From the NCBI GenBank assembly GCA_002633005.1, contig NMRA01000033.1:1427508-1491507 (forward strand): a stretch of DNA of 64,000 bases, given 5' to 3'. The stretch's first letter is position 1; every line of letters starts with the position of its first letter. The stretch comes from Phoronis australis. Taxonomy: Eukaryota > Phoronida > Phoronidae. Positions 39,201 through 50,200 of this stretch are shown here, one piece after another. The position numbers and the translations under genes are program-made. The notes under the pieces were generated by a model. The model searched no databases and was not told where the DNA came from. It saw only the letters and a program-made list of their open reading frames with translations.

Positions 39201-42200
39201 CATTTCTGACCAGGGCTTTTGAAATGTTAAGCACAATCAACTACTTGACCTCTTTAAGTAAACCTGCATAAAGAAAGAACTCTCCAGATGGGAGGCACAT
39301 CAGAATAGAGTCTAGCACAAACTCTTATGTAGCAAGGGGTGTGTTATGTAGGCCAAAGACACTTGCCTGAAAACCTAACAAGATCACATGCTTCACTTGT
39401 ACTGCATGGTGATATCTCACAAAGACAAGCACCATCTCCCTTTTCTAGCAAGTGGGCCCGGTCTCTAATCTTTGTACTCGAAAAGAACTCGAAACTATTT
39501 TTGGCAATTTCTCTGCTCCTTTTGTGCAAACTTAAGATAATTGGTTATCAGACTGTGTTCGAATACATTATAGTTTATGCATAGGTGTTTCTAGTTCAAG
39601 TTTGCCCTTCAAGACCCTTATATTCGTGGTACAAACTCGAGTAAAAACTCGAAATTTCGAGTTCAAACTCGAACTTATTGCTTTAATATTGGGTTTACAA
39701 ACTGTGAACTAAGGGCAATAAATTATCTACGTAAGTTATTGTGTACTCCAGCATAGAATAATAGACATTTATCTTGAGTTCGCCCAAAAGTAGAGTAGAA
39801 AATGCCAAACCTAATTTCGAGTTCCATTTCGAGTAAAAAGATTGCAGACTTCGGGCCCTGGTCTAAGGAATGGAGCCCAGACCAATTTCCACTGCAGAAA
39901 GGGCTTTAAATAAACTAATATTGCTTTTCAGAGACACACAGCATGAAACCTTGGCAGATGCCACTTGCTTTTAACAAGAACAGGCACCCTGCTGTTAAAA
40001 ACAATTGACTCACTGATAACACAGCAGGAGCAGAACAGGCAGTCTAGAGGTACTAGTGGGAAAGGGCATTACAACTAACACTCAGTTAGTCCTTATTCCA
40101 GTCAAGTGTCGAATGTAAACACAAATCAACTCAAAACTGTTGTAAACACAAAAACCCATCGCAGCATTTTGGCCAATTTTTATCGTACTTCTTCTGCGAA
40201 AGAAGGAATTTACACATATTTTTCATGAGGAATTCAATTTCAGAAGCCAAACATGTTAAAAATTACCAGTTTCCACAATTAACATTTAAATTTATTTCAG
40301 CCATTATTTTATCACCCTGAAGATATCACTAATGCGATAATTGTCCTTTACAACACACAGGAGCTAAGATCAACTATGGTGATATCAAGGGGAACAGCGA
40401 CATCGGTCCATGCAGACAAACATAGTCCAACTATAAGACACCACTGAACGGCACAGTTTCCCCAATGGGAAAGGGGACCAAATCCTGCATGAGATCTAGG
40501 ATGACAAGTGACTTGGGTATAATAGGGTAATAGGTGAATGAAATGACGGTTTGAAATCAATTTCAATACATTTGGGGAAGTTGCCCCACCTAGTAAACCC
40601 CAACTTCTAATAAGAATGAGGAAGGAGAACCCTTGCAAAACCGCGTTCACACGTTGCAGGATATAGTCACGTCATTACACTAGCCTCCATTGCAGGAGTC
40701 TTACACGTACAGAACTCAACCCAGCTCAAACATTATGATGCTTAAATAACAGAATTGTCTAAACAAAAATATACTTTCATTTTTTGCAGCAAAGCCTTCC
40801 GGATTTACGACAATTTTTCAAAAAAGCACACTTCGAACCCTCAAGTGCTATGGAAATGGTATAATGTTTAAAACAATGAAAGGGGAAACAGTTGACATTC
40901 CAGTACTGTGACTGACAGATATGTCTACAATGGACATTTCTGGCAAGTTTTTGTAAGCTCATGACTTTTTAAAGTTTTCAACTACAGCAAGTTGAGAGCT
41001 GCAACGTCAAATGGAAAACATTTCACTATCATTAGGAAACAACATATGATGGCTCAACTAGAAAAAAATTAGCTGCATCTTTTAAAAGTACTATTAACCA
41101 AGAGACTTAACGAATGCCACCCAATTTAATTTAGTCTTTTTTACCGTCTACTTGAAAAACTTAAGGACTTCAGGTAATTTGTTGAGTCGAAACTGTATTT
41201 TTTATTCAAGAATTCAAGTTGCCCTATCGACGATCGCAAGGCAGCGATGCATCAGTCAGCAAGTTTTCGGCCTGGGATTTCTACACAATTTTCTGAAAAA
41301 GGATCGTAATTGAACAACGAAGTTTGATAGCAATGCACCACTATTTTGTGGAAATTCTGTCACAGGTTACAGATACATCGCAGAGCGTAAATTTGATGAA
41401 TCCTTGCTTCCGATTTCACCCGTTTCGGGTGACAAAATTTGTTTTATGCCATCTTAACAACACAAAGATAATAGATTGTAAATATTCCTAATCTTCATCT
41501 TTTCTACAAAAATTGACAAAATAGAAATTTCATTTGTCTGCCATTTTGTTCTCTAAGTAGGTGAAGAATTCCTGCAATCAACAAACATGTCTCAAAATTT
41601 TCCTTGAAATGACTCCTCTGTCAGCAAAGTAGACTGAGAGATCGTCTGCCAGTGATATAAAACTGACCAAGCTTGGAAGGGCTGATCAATACTGTGAAAA
41701 CTAATTCACTGGGGGGACACGACACTCACTGAATGGAAGTAACGAAAAAAAGGTCCCTCATTAACATCTGAATTGACTGTACGCAGAAAGTAGTTCACCA
41801 GCATCAAGGCACAGCTCGAATAAGGGGGACACATGACTCCCAGTGGCATTTTTAGAGGGGGGCCAAGGGGGCCATGGCCCTCCCTAAAGGTCTCCCAGAT
41901 TCCATTTGACAGTTCGGGGGTGCCAGTGTCCTGGCTAATACTCTGCCCTCGCCCCCCTAACTCAAAATCCTGGATCCGCCCCTGACCCCCTTACTAAAGT
42001 TAGTACATAGGGGCACTTGCACCACCTTATCAATTTCCAGTACCCTTTTGACAGTTGTTTCGCTTGTATAGGAGTGGTCAGTTTGGGAATGAGAATCTTA
42101 TCATACCCATGTGTAGAAAGCTTGAGACATGCCTTATGAGGTTTAATAACCTAGTTTATAATTTTCATTTTAGGAAGAGGCAATATTACTTCCAAGTTAT

Positions 42201-45200
42201 ATTGAGTGGTACACATGTGGATCAGAAATCACCGACTTTAAAGTAAGATAAAATAAAAATAAAGCAGTTTGTTGCCGAGGAAAATCACTAATCTATTCTG
42301 ACTTACTTGACGACTACATTTTCTTAGAGCATTGCAAAATTAAATCAAAACATTCTAAACTCGTCATTGGATAATATTTGCATATAATGTATTTATGTAT
42401 TTTCTCCATGGGCCCAAACTCAAAATGTGGGCACATTACATACAACTATTGCCTGCTATTGTGTGTAACAAGATGTCCAAAGTCAATAATCTAAACAGCA
42501 CTCAATATCCTTCTGGTTCATGAATATTCATGCCGACACCTTTAACGACATGCGCTCACCTGTACCACTGTAACATTGCCCCTGTGATAGCCATACCACC
42601 GGGCACCTGGAACGACATTCGACCAATCACGTTGCCTAGCTCCCCGGAATCTGGATGGAATGATGACTCGTATAGTTGCCTGGCATGGTGCACCTGTTCT
42701 GAGGTAGTACCTGGAGGTTCTCGGCACTCTCTAGAATTAGATGCGGGAGTATAAAAACTGTGAAATTCAAACATGAATTAATATATAGTCAAACCGTAGT
42801 ACACCAAACCTGATTTAGATGACTAATAACAAGCTCTGTGCCAGGTATACAGTGTACAATTTGATTTCATTTTAACTATAAGAGTGAAGTTCACTTACAA
42901 TGAACTTTTAAAAAATGTTCCTGGATGTTTTAATTCAAATAATAATCGTGCTATTAAGGAAACATAACTATTTCAATGAGGCCAAGTGATGCAGACTTGG
43001 CCATTGAAGTATGCCTGTTTTTTCAAAGTCACTGTTAGGCGAGCTGTACATACAAAACGTGAGAATGAGAAAATTACTGCATGTTCAACTACATGTGTCT
43101 AGGCGTCACAGTACAGTCCCTGATTTTCTTTTTCCAAAAACTGGCCGAAAGAAATCAGATTTGGCAAACATTCTGTGTTATACAAAGCCAATTTCAGTAT
43201 TGATAAATAACATAAAAAGAACCTGGGAATTGCCAGTTTCTTTTTTCAACTGAATTATGCTGCAACTCTGCATCACTAATAAAAAGCTGCATACCATGGT
43301 TGTTTCTCAAAACCAGTAAAAGAACAGTGCCACCTTCAGAAGGAATGAACAACTAATCGAAAATGACCACTGCAAAATGATCATCCATCAATTTTTGGCG
43401 AGAATCATCTAACTTGATAATTACATCCTTTGTTACTTTTGATAATTAAAAACACAAAATATTACATGGCATCTATTACTGATATACACTACAATACATT
43501 AGTCATGAGAAAAAATGCCCGTATTCCTGTCACGATGGCTAATGTCTGTAAACAGCAAAATTACAGGTAAAAACTATTAGGCCGGCAAAATTCTTATTAC
43601 CACCGGCCGTAGCCACCCCACCAACTTTCCTGTTAATTACTCGTCAAGGTCGGGCACGAAGGAAGACTTTGACAATTTGGCTTCCGCCCAGCCGTCATGA
43701 CTGGGAATTCCGGGACTTTGTCTAGGAGCACATCATTAGTAAATGCACTACAAGTAAAACCCTGGCTTCAATGTTTCCACAACAAGGCAGATTAAAAGAC
43801 AACTGGCATTTTCCTTTTAGTGTTTTGATCTGAATGCCTACCAGTCTAAAATCATGATAAGAATATTACAGATAATAGGTCTAGAACGAAAGTGGCTAAA
43901 TGCACAGACAGTACTGTGGATTTAGGGAAAAAATACAAGCAACAATTTACAAATCCAAGTGACGGCAAGATCCTTCTTCAGTATGTTTAGAATGCAAAAT
44001 CCAAAAGATAAGTCTAATCTTATCTTGACCTCTCTCACACCATCTGCATTAGATGCAAAGTGAACCAGACCAGTCCAGTATGAACCAGTTCTGTCAACAA
44101 GGCCAGTAAACATCCACTCACAACAATGCAGTTGTTTTGCACTGATGCATGAAGGTTAACAACCAAACAAAAGTGTTCTAAATACCCAATTCATGAGCTG
44201 ATTGCAGAAACACTAGCGAATTTGCTAGCACTTTCACTAGCAGCAAAACACCAGTCGTGTAGGTAAATACAAGCGTAACTGTTACTTTACTGGCAGTTTG
44301 AGTTACCTCAAACCTGATGGGTGTTTTCGCTAGCACTTCTGCAGTCAGACCGCTTACTTCAAAGGGCACACATATATAGGGGTAAGAGGCCTTTGTTCAT
44401 CATACCATTAATAAATTTACAGCAGAGAATTAAAATGTTTTCACATCAATTTTCCCTTAACAGTGATTCAGTTGGTCAGGAAACAAACTAACTGCTGACA
44501 AAAATTACCCCTTTGGGGACAGCTTTTCTGTTTGGCTAAAACACTAGCATTTTTGCCAACGAAACTGCAAGTGTTTTTGCCAAGTAAAACATCATCCGCT
44601 AGACAAATTTATAAAAGCTGCATAAATCTACACCTTGGCTTTATGAAGAATTGTTCATAAATCTTGCAAACGGACAATGGAAATACAGCCACTTCAGGGT
44701 AAGTTTATAGATTTGACTATAGTTTCTTAAACTGGCCATTGCAAACACTTAACTGGCCATTGCAAACACTTAACTGGCCATTGCAAACACTTAACTGGCC
44801 ATTGCAAACACTTAACTGGCAATTGCAAACACTATAGTTTATTTAAGTGGCCATTGCAAATTGGAAGTGGTAGTTCTACCAAAGATAACATTTTGATTTT
44901 ACAAAATTTCATTTTAATTAGTGGTCCAAACGGTTTCTTATAAAACCCTATGTGAACAAATATTGATTTACAGGCAGGTTACAAGTCTAGTTCTCCCAAT
45001 CTATAAAACAATTTATAGTTGGAAACTGTCACGTTTAAGCTCCAGTTCCAATTTAGAATCTGAAGCATAAAGATCTTACTTACTTGTACGCTAGTATGAG
45101 ATCTTTGGCATCATTCAAATGCTTGGTGGAATAGAGCACAGTTCGAGGATCTGTGAGCCAAAAGAAGTGTTTCACTCGGCCAATAAATGTTGACTGATCC

Positions 45201-45271
45201 CAGTAAGGCTTAGAAAGGTCGATACGCTTAGACGATGCTATGTCACTTGTAACAGTAGAGGTGCCCTCCAT
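30204..45271 (-). CDS. SFXN2: Sideroflexin, best match SFXN2 (mitochondrial inner-membrane carrier), 7 coding exons
   Basis: On the minus strand, seven exons join in phase into 336 codons: 45271-45084, 42730-42560, 39073-38975, 35312-35234, 33821-33508, 31636-31589, 30315-30204 (stop 30206-30204). All have GT donors and AG acceptors. Family hallmarks are WDQSTF (24-29), TDPR (40-43), HPDSG (88-92, usually HPDTG), [45 protein letters not shown] in the SRIT helix region, [10 protein letters not shown], and a C-terminus ending YFNKGL. GRMSFQ-PGGM and the LFPQxC junction fit SFXN2 better than SFXN1/3 or SFXN5. Mammalian SFXN2 is 322 residues. Sideroflexins are multi-pass proteins of the mitochondrial inner membrane; SFXN1 carries serine, and SFXN2 is linked to mitochondrial iron and heme handling. 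The ATG sits in an exon whose acceptor is at 45286-45287 with 14 untranslated bases before it, so at least one non-coding 5' exon lies upstream, probably toward the ARL3 start. A possible donor on the minus strand is at 46497-46492. Confidence 0.95.
30659..30727 (+). repeat. GTCAATCGGTGTTTAGGGGA minisatellite, first block (SFXN2 last intron)
   Basis: Three copies of a roughly 22-bp unit containing TTTAGGGGAGTG or TTGAGGGGAGTG. The unit continues after a 145-bp gap in the second block. Confidence 0.8.
30873..31049 (+). repeat. GTCAATCGGTGTTTAGGGGA minisatellite, second block
   Basis: About eight copies of the roughly 22-bp unit, with variants CAGGAGAG, CAGGATAG and TAGGGGAG. It lies in the SFXN2 intron between 30316 and 31588. 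The plus strand is G-rich. Confidence 0.85.
31867..32142 (+). repeat. ~275-bp interspersed repeat, copy A (inverted relative to 41148-41427)
   Basis: From CGAAACGGGTGAAATCGG to CCTTAAGTTTTCCAAGTAG, this segment is the reverse complement of 41148-41427 with roughly one substitution in six. Shared internal marks include TGGTGCATTGCT, CAGAAAATTGTG, TCGTCGATA and TACAGTTTCGACTC. No ORF. It is in an SFXN2 intron. Confidence 0.85.
36787..37076 (+). mobile_element. Candidate solo LTR (290 bp)
   Basis: It begins TGTAGCG and ends CGCAACA (imperfect inverted ends of LTR type) and contains AATAAA at 37014-37019 about 60 bases before the end, as in an R/U5 layout. No matching second LTR or clear target duplication is visible, so this is tentative. 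Confidence 0.4.
37734..38239. mobile_element. Non-autonomous DNA transposon (MITE), 506 bp, 6-bp target duplication
   Basis: Perfect 13-bp terminal inverted repeats CAGGGCTTGGAAT / ATTCCAAGCCCTG are flanked by ACTTAT on both sides (37728-37733 and 38240-38245). The right part carries CCGCGG palindromes (38153-38225). No transposase. It lies in the SFXN2 intron between 35313 and 38974. Confidence 0.85.
38319..38373 (+). repeat. Two-copy tandem duplication, 27-bp unit
   Basis: ATGCCTCTTAGATTATGTAA plus GTAGGTA is followed directly by a second copy differing at one base. Intronic. Confidence 0.85.
39454..39858. mobile_element. Foldback element: ~405-bp near-symmetric palindrome in an SFXN2 intron
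   Basis: The two halves are inverse copies around 39655. The outer GGGCCCG (39454-39460) pairs with CGGGCCC (39852-39858), TACTCGAAAAGAACTCGAAA (from 39475) pairs with the inverse ending at 39835, and the centre is the perfect palindrome AACTCGAAATTTCGAGTT (39646-39663). Inner arms are more diverged. No ORF. It resembles a foldback or long-TIR MITE with almost no unique interior. Confidence 0.85.
41148..41427 (-). repeat. ~275-bp interspersed repeat, copy B
   Basis: Reverse-complement partner of 31867-32142. It lies in the SFXN2 intron between 39074 and 42559. The two copies bracket exons 39073-38975, 35312-35234 and 33821-33508. Confidence 0.85.
41839..41984 (-). mobile_element. Short MITE-like repeat with GGATCCGCCCCTG end
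   Basis: The right end CTAACTCAAAATCCTGGATC plus CGCCCCTG is a sequence type found at the ends of short hAT-like MITEs in many invertebrates. The left side is G-rich and diverged, and target duplication is not evident. Confidence 0.45.
44728..44832 (+). repeat. 21-bp tandem repeat, five copies (SFXN2 first coding intron)
   Basis: ACTGGCCATTGCAAACACTT plus A is repeated head to tail five times, the last copy with one change (GGCAATTG). The copies are nearly identical, so the array is young. A related single copy follows near 44846. Confidence 0.95.
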
Positions 45272-46633
45272 GTTTGGTGCTTTCGCTACAATAAAAACAG
45301 CACCTTTCAAAAATACATGAAATCTCACCTGCAAAATTAGTGAACTTTTGAACTATAATTCGACGACAAATTGTTATTTTTGATCTGGTTTCCTTTCAAG
45401 GTTTTCACCATTAAGAAAAAGACAAAAGCAATCAGACAAAATACAATTTTCGCGTCGTGACAGGTAAATCTGTTAATAGTAAAAATTACTGATTACAATT
45501 ATTACTGAGAGCAGCAAAATTCTTGTTGGTTCCCCTTCATTCTCGGCAAAGAAGGAAGACTACCTTGTTGGCGAATTGGGGTTCTGCCCAGCTGTCAGGA
45601 TGGGGAACATTTTGTCTGAATACTTTATAAGCTTGTACTGGGTGTCATTCACACAAACTGTAGGCAATTTGAAATTGATATGCAAGGTCTGTGAAAGTAG
45701 TTCTTTGTGAACCATACTCTTATAGGATACAACTGTCCCAGTTGGCCCCTGTAAGTAAACATAAACCCCTGGGGATCAGATTGTTTTATTACCCCTAGGG
45801 ATTCTTGACTAGCCCATCCCAGAATGTGACTCTCCTGAAGTATGTTAATACAAACAGACCTGTGACCCTTTCCTAGTATTACCATGATGATAAATGGACA
45901 TACAGTGAAATAACACAATTCTAAGGGCAATGACGGTCCTTTGCAGTTATGATAATTTTCATGAAACAAATCAAAAGTTGCATACAAATGGAAATGACAA
46001 TTTAGAAAACTGTATCAGGTTCATCCTTAACATTTTTATAAAACGAAACTAAGCAATTGTTGATACTGTTGTTTTAATATCAGTGTACCTTTCTTTTAGA
46101 TGTTACACGGTCACGTGATGGAATTAATGCCAATGGCAGATTGGTAACATGTCAAAAATCAAATTGTAACGTAAGCGCGCAGACATAAAAATGTCTAGGG
46201 GCCTACCTTCAGAAACTAAATACTTTAACTGAGTTAAAATCTACAGTTTTGTAGAAATTATTGTTTAAATACACAGGCTTGTCGACACGGTCCTACACAC
46301 CAAGGCATTCCAATCCAAGCCCAAAGCCAAAACCTGGGGCTGGAGAGTGGAGTCTCCCGACTCGAGAACCTGACCAACTACGTCCAGTTGAGCACTGTGA
46401 TAATGAAAACACACACAATGACACGGGCACTGTTTAAATAGCCAATATGTGTTGTGCAAAAGGTAAATTTTGTATCGCAAACAGATAAAGTCCTCACCCA
46501 ACAGCACCCAACAGCACCCGACCTGCACTCAACAGCGTGATTCTACGCGAGACGGAGGCAGATGGCTACATGCAGAAATGTAGTTGCATTTTACGCCACA
46601 CATGTCTCTTCCTCACAAGATTATCTGCCTCCC

Positions 46634-46772
46634 GTTCAGTAACGCTAGGACCTCGCTAAAAAGCAAGACATCGCGAGATTACGTGAGATATTGCCGTGCA
46701 TTTGAAACAACAACACGTGACTTTGACTAGGTATTAGCTAGGTCCTAGCGTAGGTCCTAGCGTCTACTGAAC
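46634..46772. mobile_element. Related MITE, copy 3 (between SFXN2 and ARL3)
   Basis: It starts GTTCAGTAACGCTAGG and ends CTAGCGTCTACTGAAC. The core GCGAGATTACGTGAGATATTG and ACACGTGACTTTGA match copies 1 and 2. TA flanks are not preserved here. The right end has a short tandem of TAGGTCCTAGCG. It sits between the divergent genes. Confidence 0.7.
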
Positions 46773-46791
46773 GCACACTTGCTCAGCTCCT

Positions 46792-46847
46792 CTCGCTGGT
46801 TCCCTGCGTGCTTCGCGCAGCCTGGCGGCACGCAGGGAACCAGCGAG
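46792..46847. repeat. Perfect 20-bp inverted repeat (hairpin) between SFXN2 and ARL3
   Basis: CTCGCTGGTTCCCTGCGTGC (46792-46811) and its exact inverse (46828-46847) are separated by 16 bases. A third, one-mismatch copy of the right arm is at 47000-47019. The arms lie just right of the MITE at 46634-46772 and may be parts of a larger element, since AATCTCGCAA and CAATATCTCG motifs recur between them. Confidence 0.9.
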
Positions 46848-47099
46848 CTCAGATCCTCAGACGCAAGAATCTCGCAAAAGAAGCTTGTAAGTTCACGTGT
46901 TCTGTGTAGTCAGATTGCAATATCTCGAGAAATATAGCGTGGTTTCCTGTTTTTTTGCGAGGTCTCGTGTTTATGGAACGCAAATTTTGCTTGCTCGCGG
47001 CACGCAGGGAACCAACGAGATTTTACATGCATTCCGTACACGAGAATCTCGCAAGAGAACCTAATTTGATCACATGATTTCTTTTAATGCAAGGCAATA

Positions 47100-47232
47100 T
47101 CTCGCGATAACATCCGTGAGTTACTGTTTTTGCTAGTATTCGTCGTAACACGCAGCCGGAAACGGTTTGGTTTGACAAAGAGGTACTGACGTCACGATCT
47201 TGGATACCTCCAAAGCTAAAATTTGGAAAATG
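47100..47232 (+). promoter_or_regulatory. Putative core of a shared ARL3/SFXN2 promoter (CRE and ETS-like sites)
   Basis: The perfect palindromic CRE octamer TGACGTCA is at 47188-47195, 34 bases before the ARL3 ATG, and an ETS core CCGGAA is at 47156-47161. No TATA box is visible. SFXN2 runs the other way from here, so the segment is the natural place for a divergent housekeeping-type promoter. Sites were read directly; the activity is inferred from gene layout. Confidence 0.5.
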
Positions 47233-50200
47233 GTAAGATACGCATGTTGTTGAGAGTCCACTGGGCTGTTATTTCTGCTTTATTTTAGTTGGGAAGAATT
47301 CCACCATGAGTCTTGTTGTGAAAACATTTGCACATTCATTTTTATGTTATAAAGTTTCTCGAATTTCAAAATTCACCGTTGAGCGCGAAGATGTCTGAGT
47401 CTACACGTTCAGTCGCACACTGTCACCGACACTGACTCACTGTGACACCAGTGTCACTGGTGTCACAGTCACACTGACACAGTTAGTGACCAGTGACAGT
47501 GGCAACACTGTCACTGCCGGCGGTCTACTGAGAAGTCTCAGTGATACTGTGCCTCTGGCTAATGTTTTCTCTTGTTTTATACACCTGTGACCAAAGCAAA
47601 AGTCCTGAAAGGCTGAATAAGCAGTTGGCAACTTGGTTGTCATACTACCCACTGTCCGATAGTAATTACTCATGTGATGGCATGGACATATATCAGCCTT
47701 CACAAATATATCTGTTTTGCCAATCTTAACCCTTGTTTGTCTCTGTAAACAGAGTTTTGAAACGGTCGGTGATATGGTTGGCCATTTTGAATGACGCCCT
47801 AGGCTAAAGTCGTGACCGTTTCAGTCACACAGAAATACACGAAGAAAGAACACACAAATCAACTACAGTACTTACAGTTACTCTAGATGGCATAAAAACG
47901 CATTTTATTGTTTATTAATTCGGTTTCAACTGAAATAAATTGTTAAGTCTTTTGCACCCAACTTCGATGTGCACAGACGTTTTCAATGAGGTTGTTTACG
48001 TAAAATGCTAAGAACCCAGCATCAATTATCTCTCTGAACTTTATTGCATTGGCATTACAAAACTTGATCCACCCTGGGACATTTTGATACATTGTTCAAG
48101 CCACCCCTGGAGCTCATGTTACAGCAAATCTGTACGATTTTTAGTTTCGAAAATATATTCTGAAAAAAAAGTGGATTAGTGAAATATGCTGTTTTAAGAT
48201 ACAGTTTTTAAAAAGAAGCCACCCACTCATCACTTATTTTCATATTGTGAATATCAACATGTCCGGGTATTCGTTTGACGTTCGTGAGCAGACGAACGCT
48301 GGAAACTGCAACGCTAGATGTCATGGGACCGCGGAAATAAGATCATTCACCACTTTAGGGCTGTCACGACTTTAGGACCTCTGACGGCACTTAAACTGGC
48401 TATAAATAAATTGACTTGACTTGTCTGTGTGTGTACTAGTAAAGTAGTAACTGTTTCATCACACTAACTCTATAACGGTTCATTATCACATTCAAAATAC
48501 AGAGCTTGAAGGTTCTACTCTGGCCTTCATCTCTAGCTGAACTAGAGACGGTGAAGCACCTATAGGCGCTTTCTCAATCTAGGCAAAAATTACGATATTT
48601 TGTTTCGCTAATAACGATAACAAGGGCAAACATTGTAATTTGTATGTGGTTTCAATGTTATTGTTTATCAAATAATCTTGGCTAAACTTACACTGTACTA
48701 TAAGAAGTTGTTTCCAAGAAATATGGTATTTCACTTACTGTGAGCACATGGACTCGTCTTTTGCTTCCCCCCCTTTTTCTTCGTCTTGGACTTGTCCACA
48801 GTTTCCTGTTTGCGCGGACACTCACTGTGACCTTTTGTGTAGACGAATCGCAACGGTTAACATCTACTGACTCGGTACTAGTGCACTTCGTTGATGTTTT
48901 TCACTGCTCGAGCATCAAGACGCGGACCAAACTTAACCTTAAATTCATCATACAAACAGCACAGGAAAGAGAAAAGTGATAGAGTGTTTATTGCTCTCTG
49001 AAAATTCGCTTGCCACCTTTGCGACCAGCAAGTGAATTTCTACTCGCCAAACAATATTTTTACTTGCATTGGCGACTGGGTGAGTGGCTAAGTATATCCC
49101 TGCGCTGGAAGCTTTTTGGTAAATTATGTCTCACACTGATTAAAAAATCAAAGTACCTTTTGCGCATAGACGGATACCTTAGGAAGCGGTCAATGTCTTT
49201 AAATTCCTTCCAACTCAAACAAATACTCCCGTAATCAAAGCATCGTTCAGTTGCCCAAATCGGCAACTGGCCATTTTTAACACTGCGTGCGCCAGGTGGT
49301 ATAACGTCGTATCCCCTGGCGCACGCAGCATTAAACATGACCAGTTGCCGGTTTTGGCAACCAAACAAAGGTCTGCTCGAAGAAAAAGTTTGATTACGGG
49401 AGTATTATTCGAGTTGGACAGACTTAAAGCCATCGACGGCCTTCTAAGGTGTCCTTCTACGTGCATAAGGTACTTAAAGCAATGTGACTTTGATTTTTTA
49501 ATAGTGTGAGGCATAATTCGCCGAAAAGCTTCTGGTGTATGAAGCGCCTGTGGGAACTTCACTGTCTCTAGTTTAGCTAGAGAAGGTGGTCACTGTCTAG
49601 TAGAACATTATTTCGCTAAACAATATCAGGGTTACATGATGAGATAACACTAAAAATTTCTTCTAAAAATCCAGGAAATTAACCATTAAACGATAGTTTT
49701 CGTAAGTCGATGTTGATGGTTTAACCAGTGTGAAGCATAATTTGCCCTAAAGCTTCATTTGCATTAAGCTGTGCCATCACCTTTGTCTCTACTGTGGCCA
49801 TTTGTGACGGCGGTAGTGTCTGTCGTAACCTTTAGTATTGGAGATGGCCAACTCCTAATTTAGCCTGTACGCTTGACATTAAGCCGTGCCATCACCTTTG
49901 TCTCTACTGCGGCCAATTATGTCGGCGGTAGTGTCTGTTGTAACCTTTAGTATAGGAGATGGCCAACTCCTAATTTAGCCTGTACACTTGAAGCTTTTTG
50001 GTGAATTATGCCTCACACTGATTAAACCATCAAATTTTTATTGCTAAGTACCCTTTTGCGCATAGAGGGACACCTTAGGAGGCCGTTGTTATCTTTGATT
50101 GCTTGCAACTCGAACAAATACTCCTGTAATGAAACCTTTTTTTGAATATTCCTTCATTCAGTTGTCCAAATCGGCAACTGTTCATTTTTACACTACTTGC

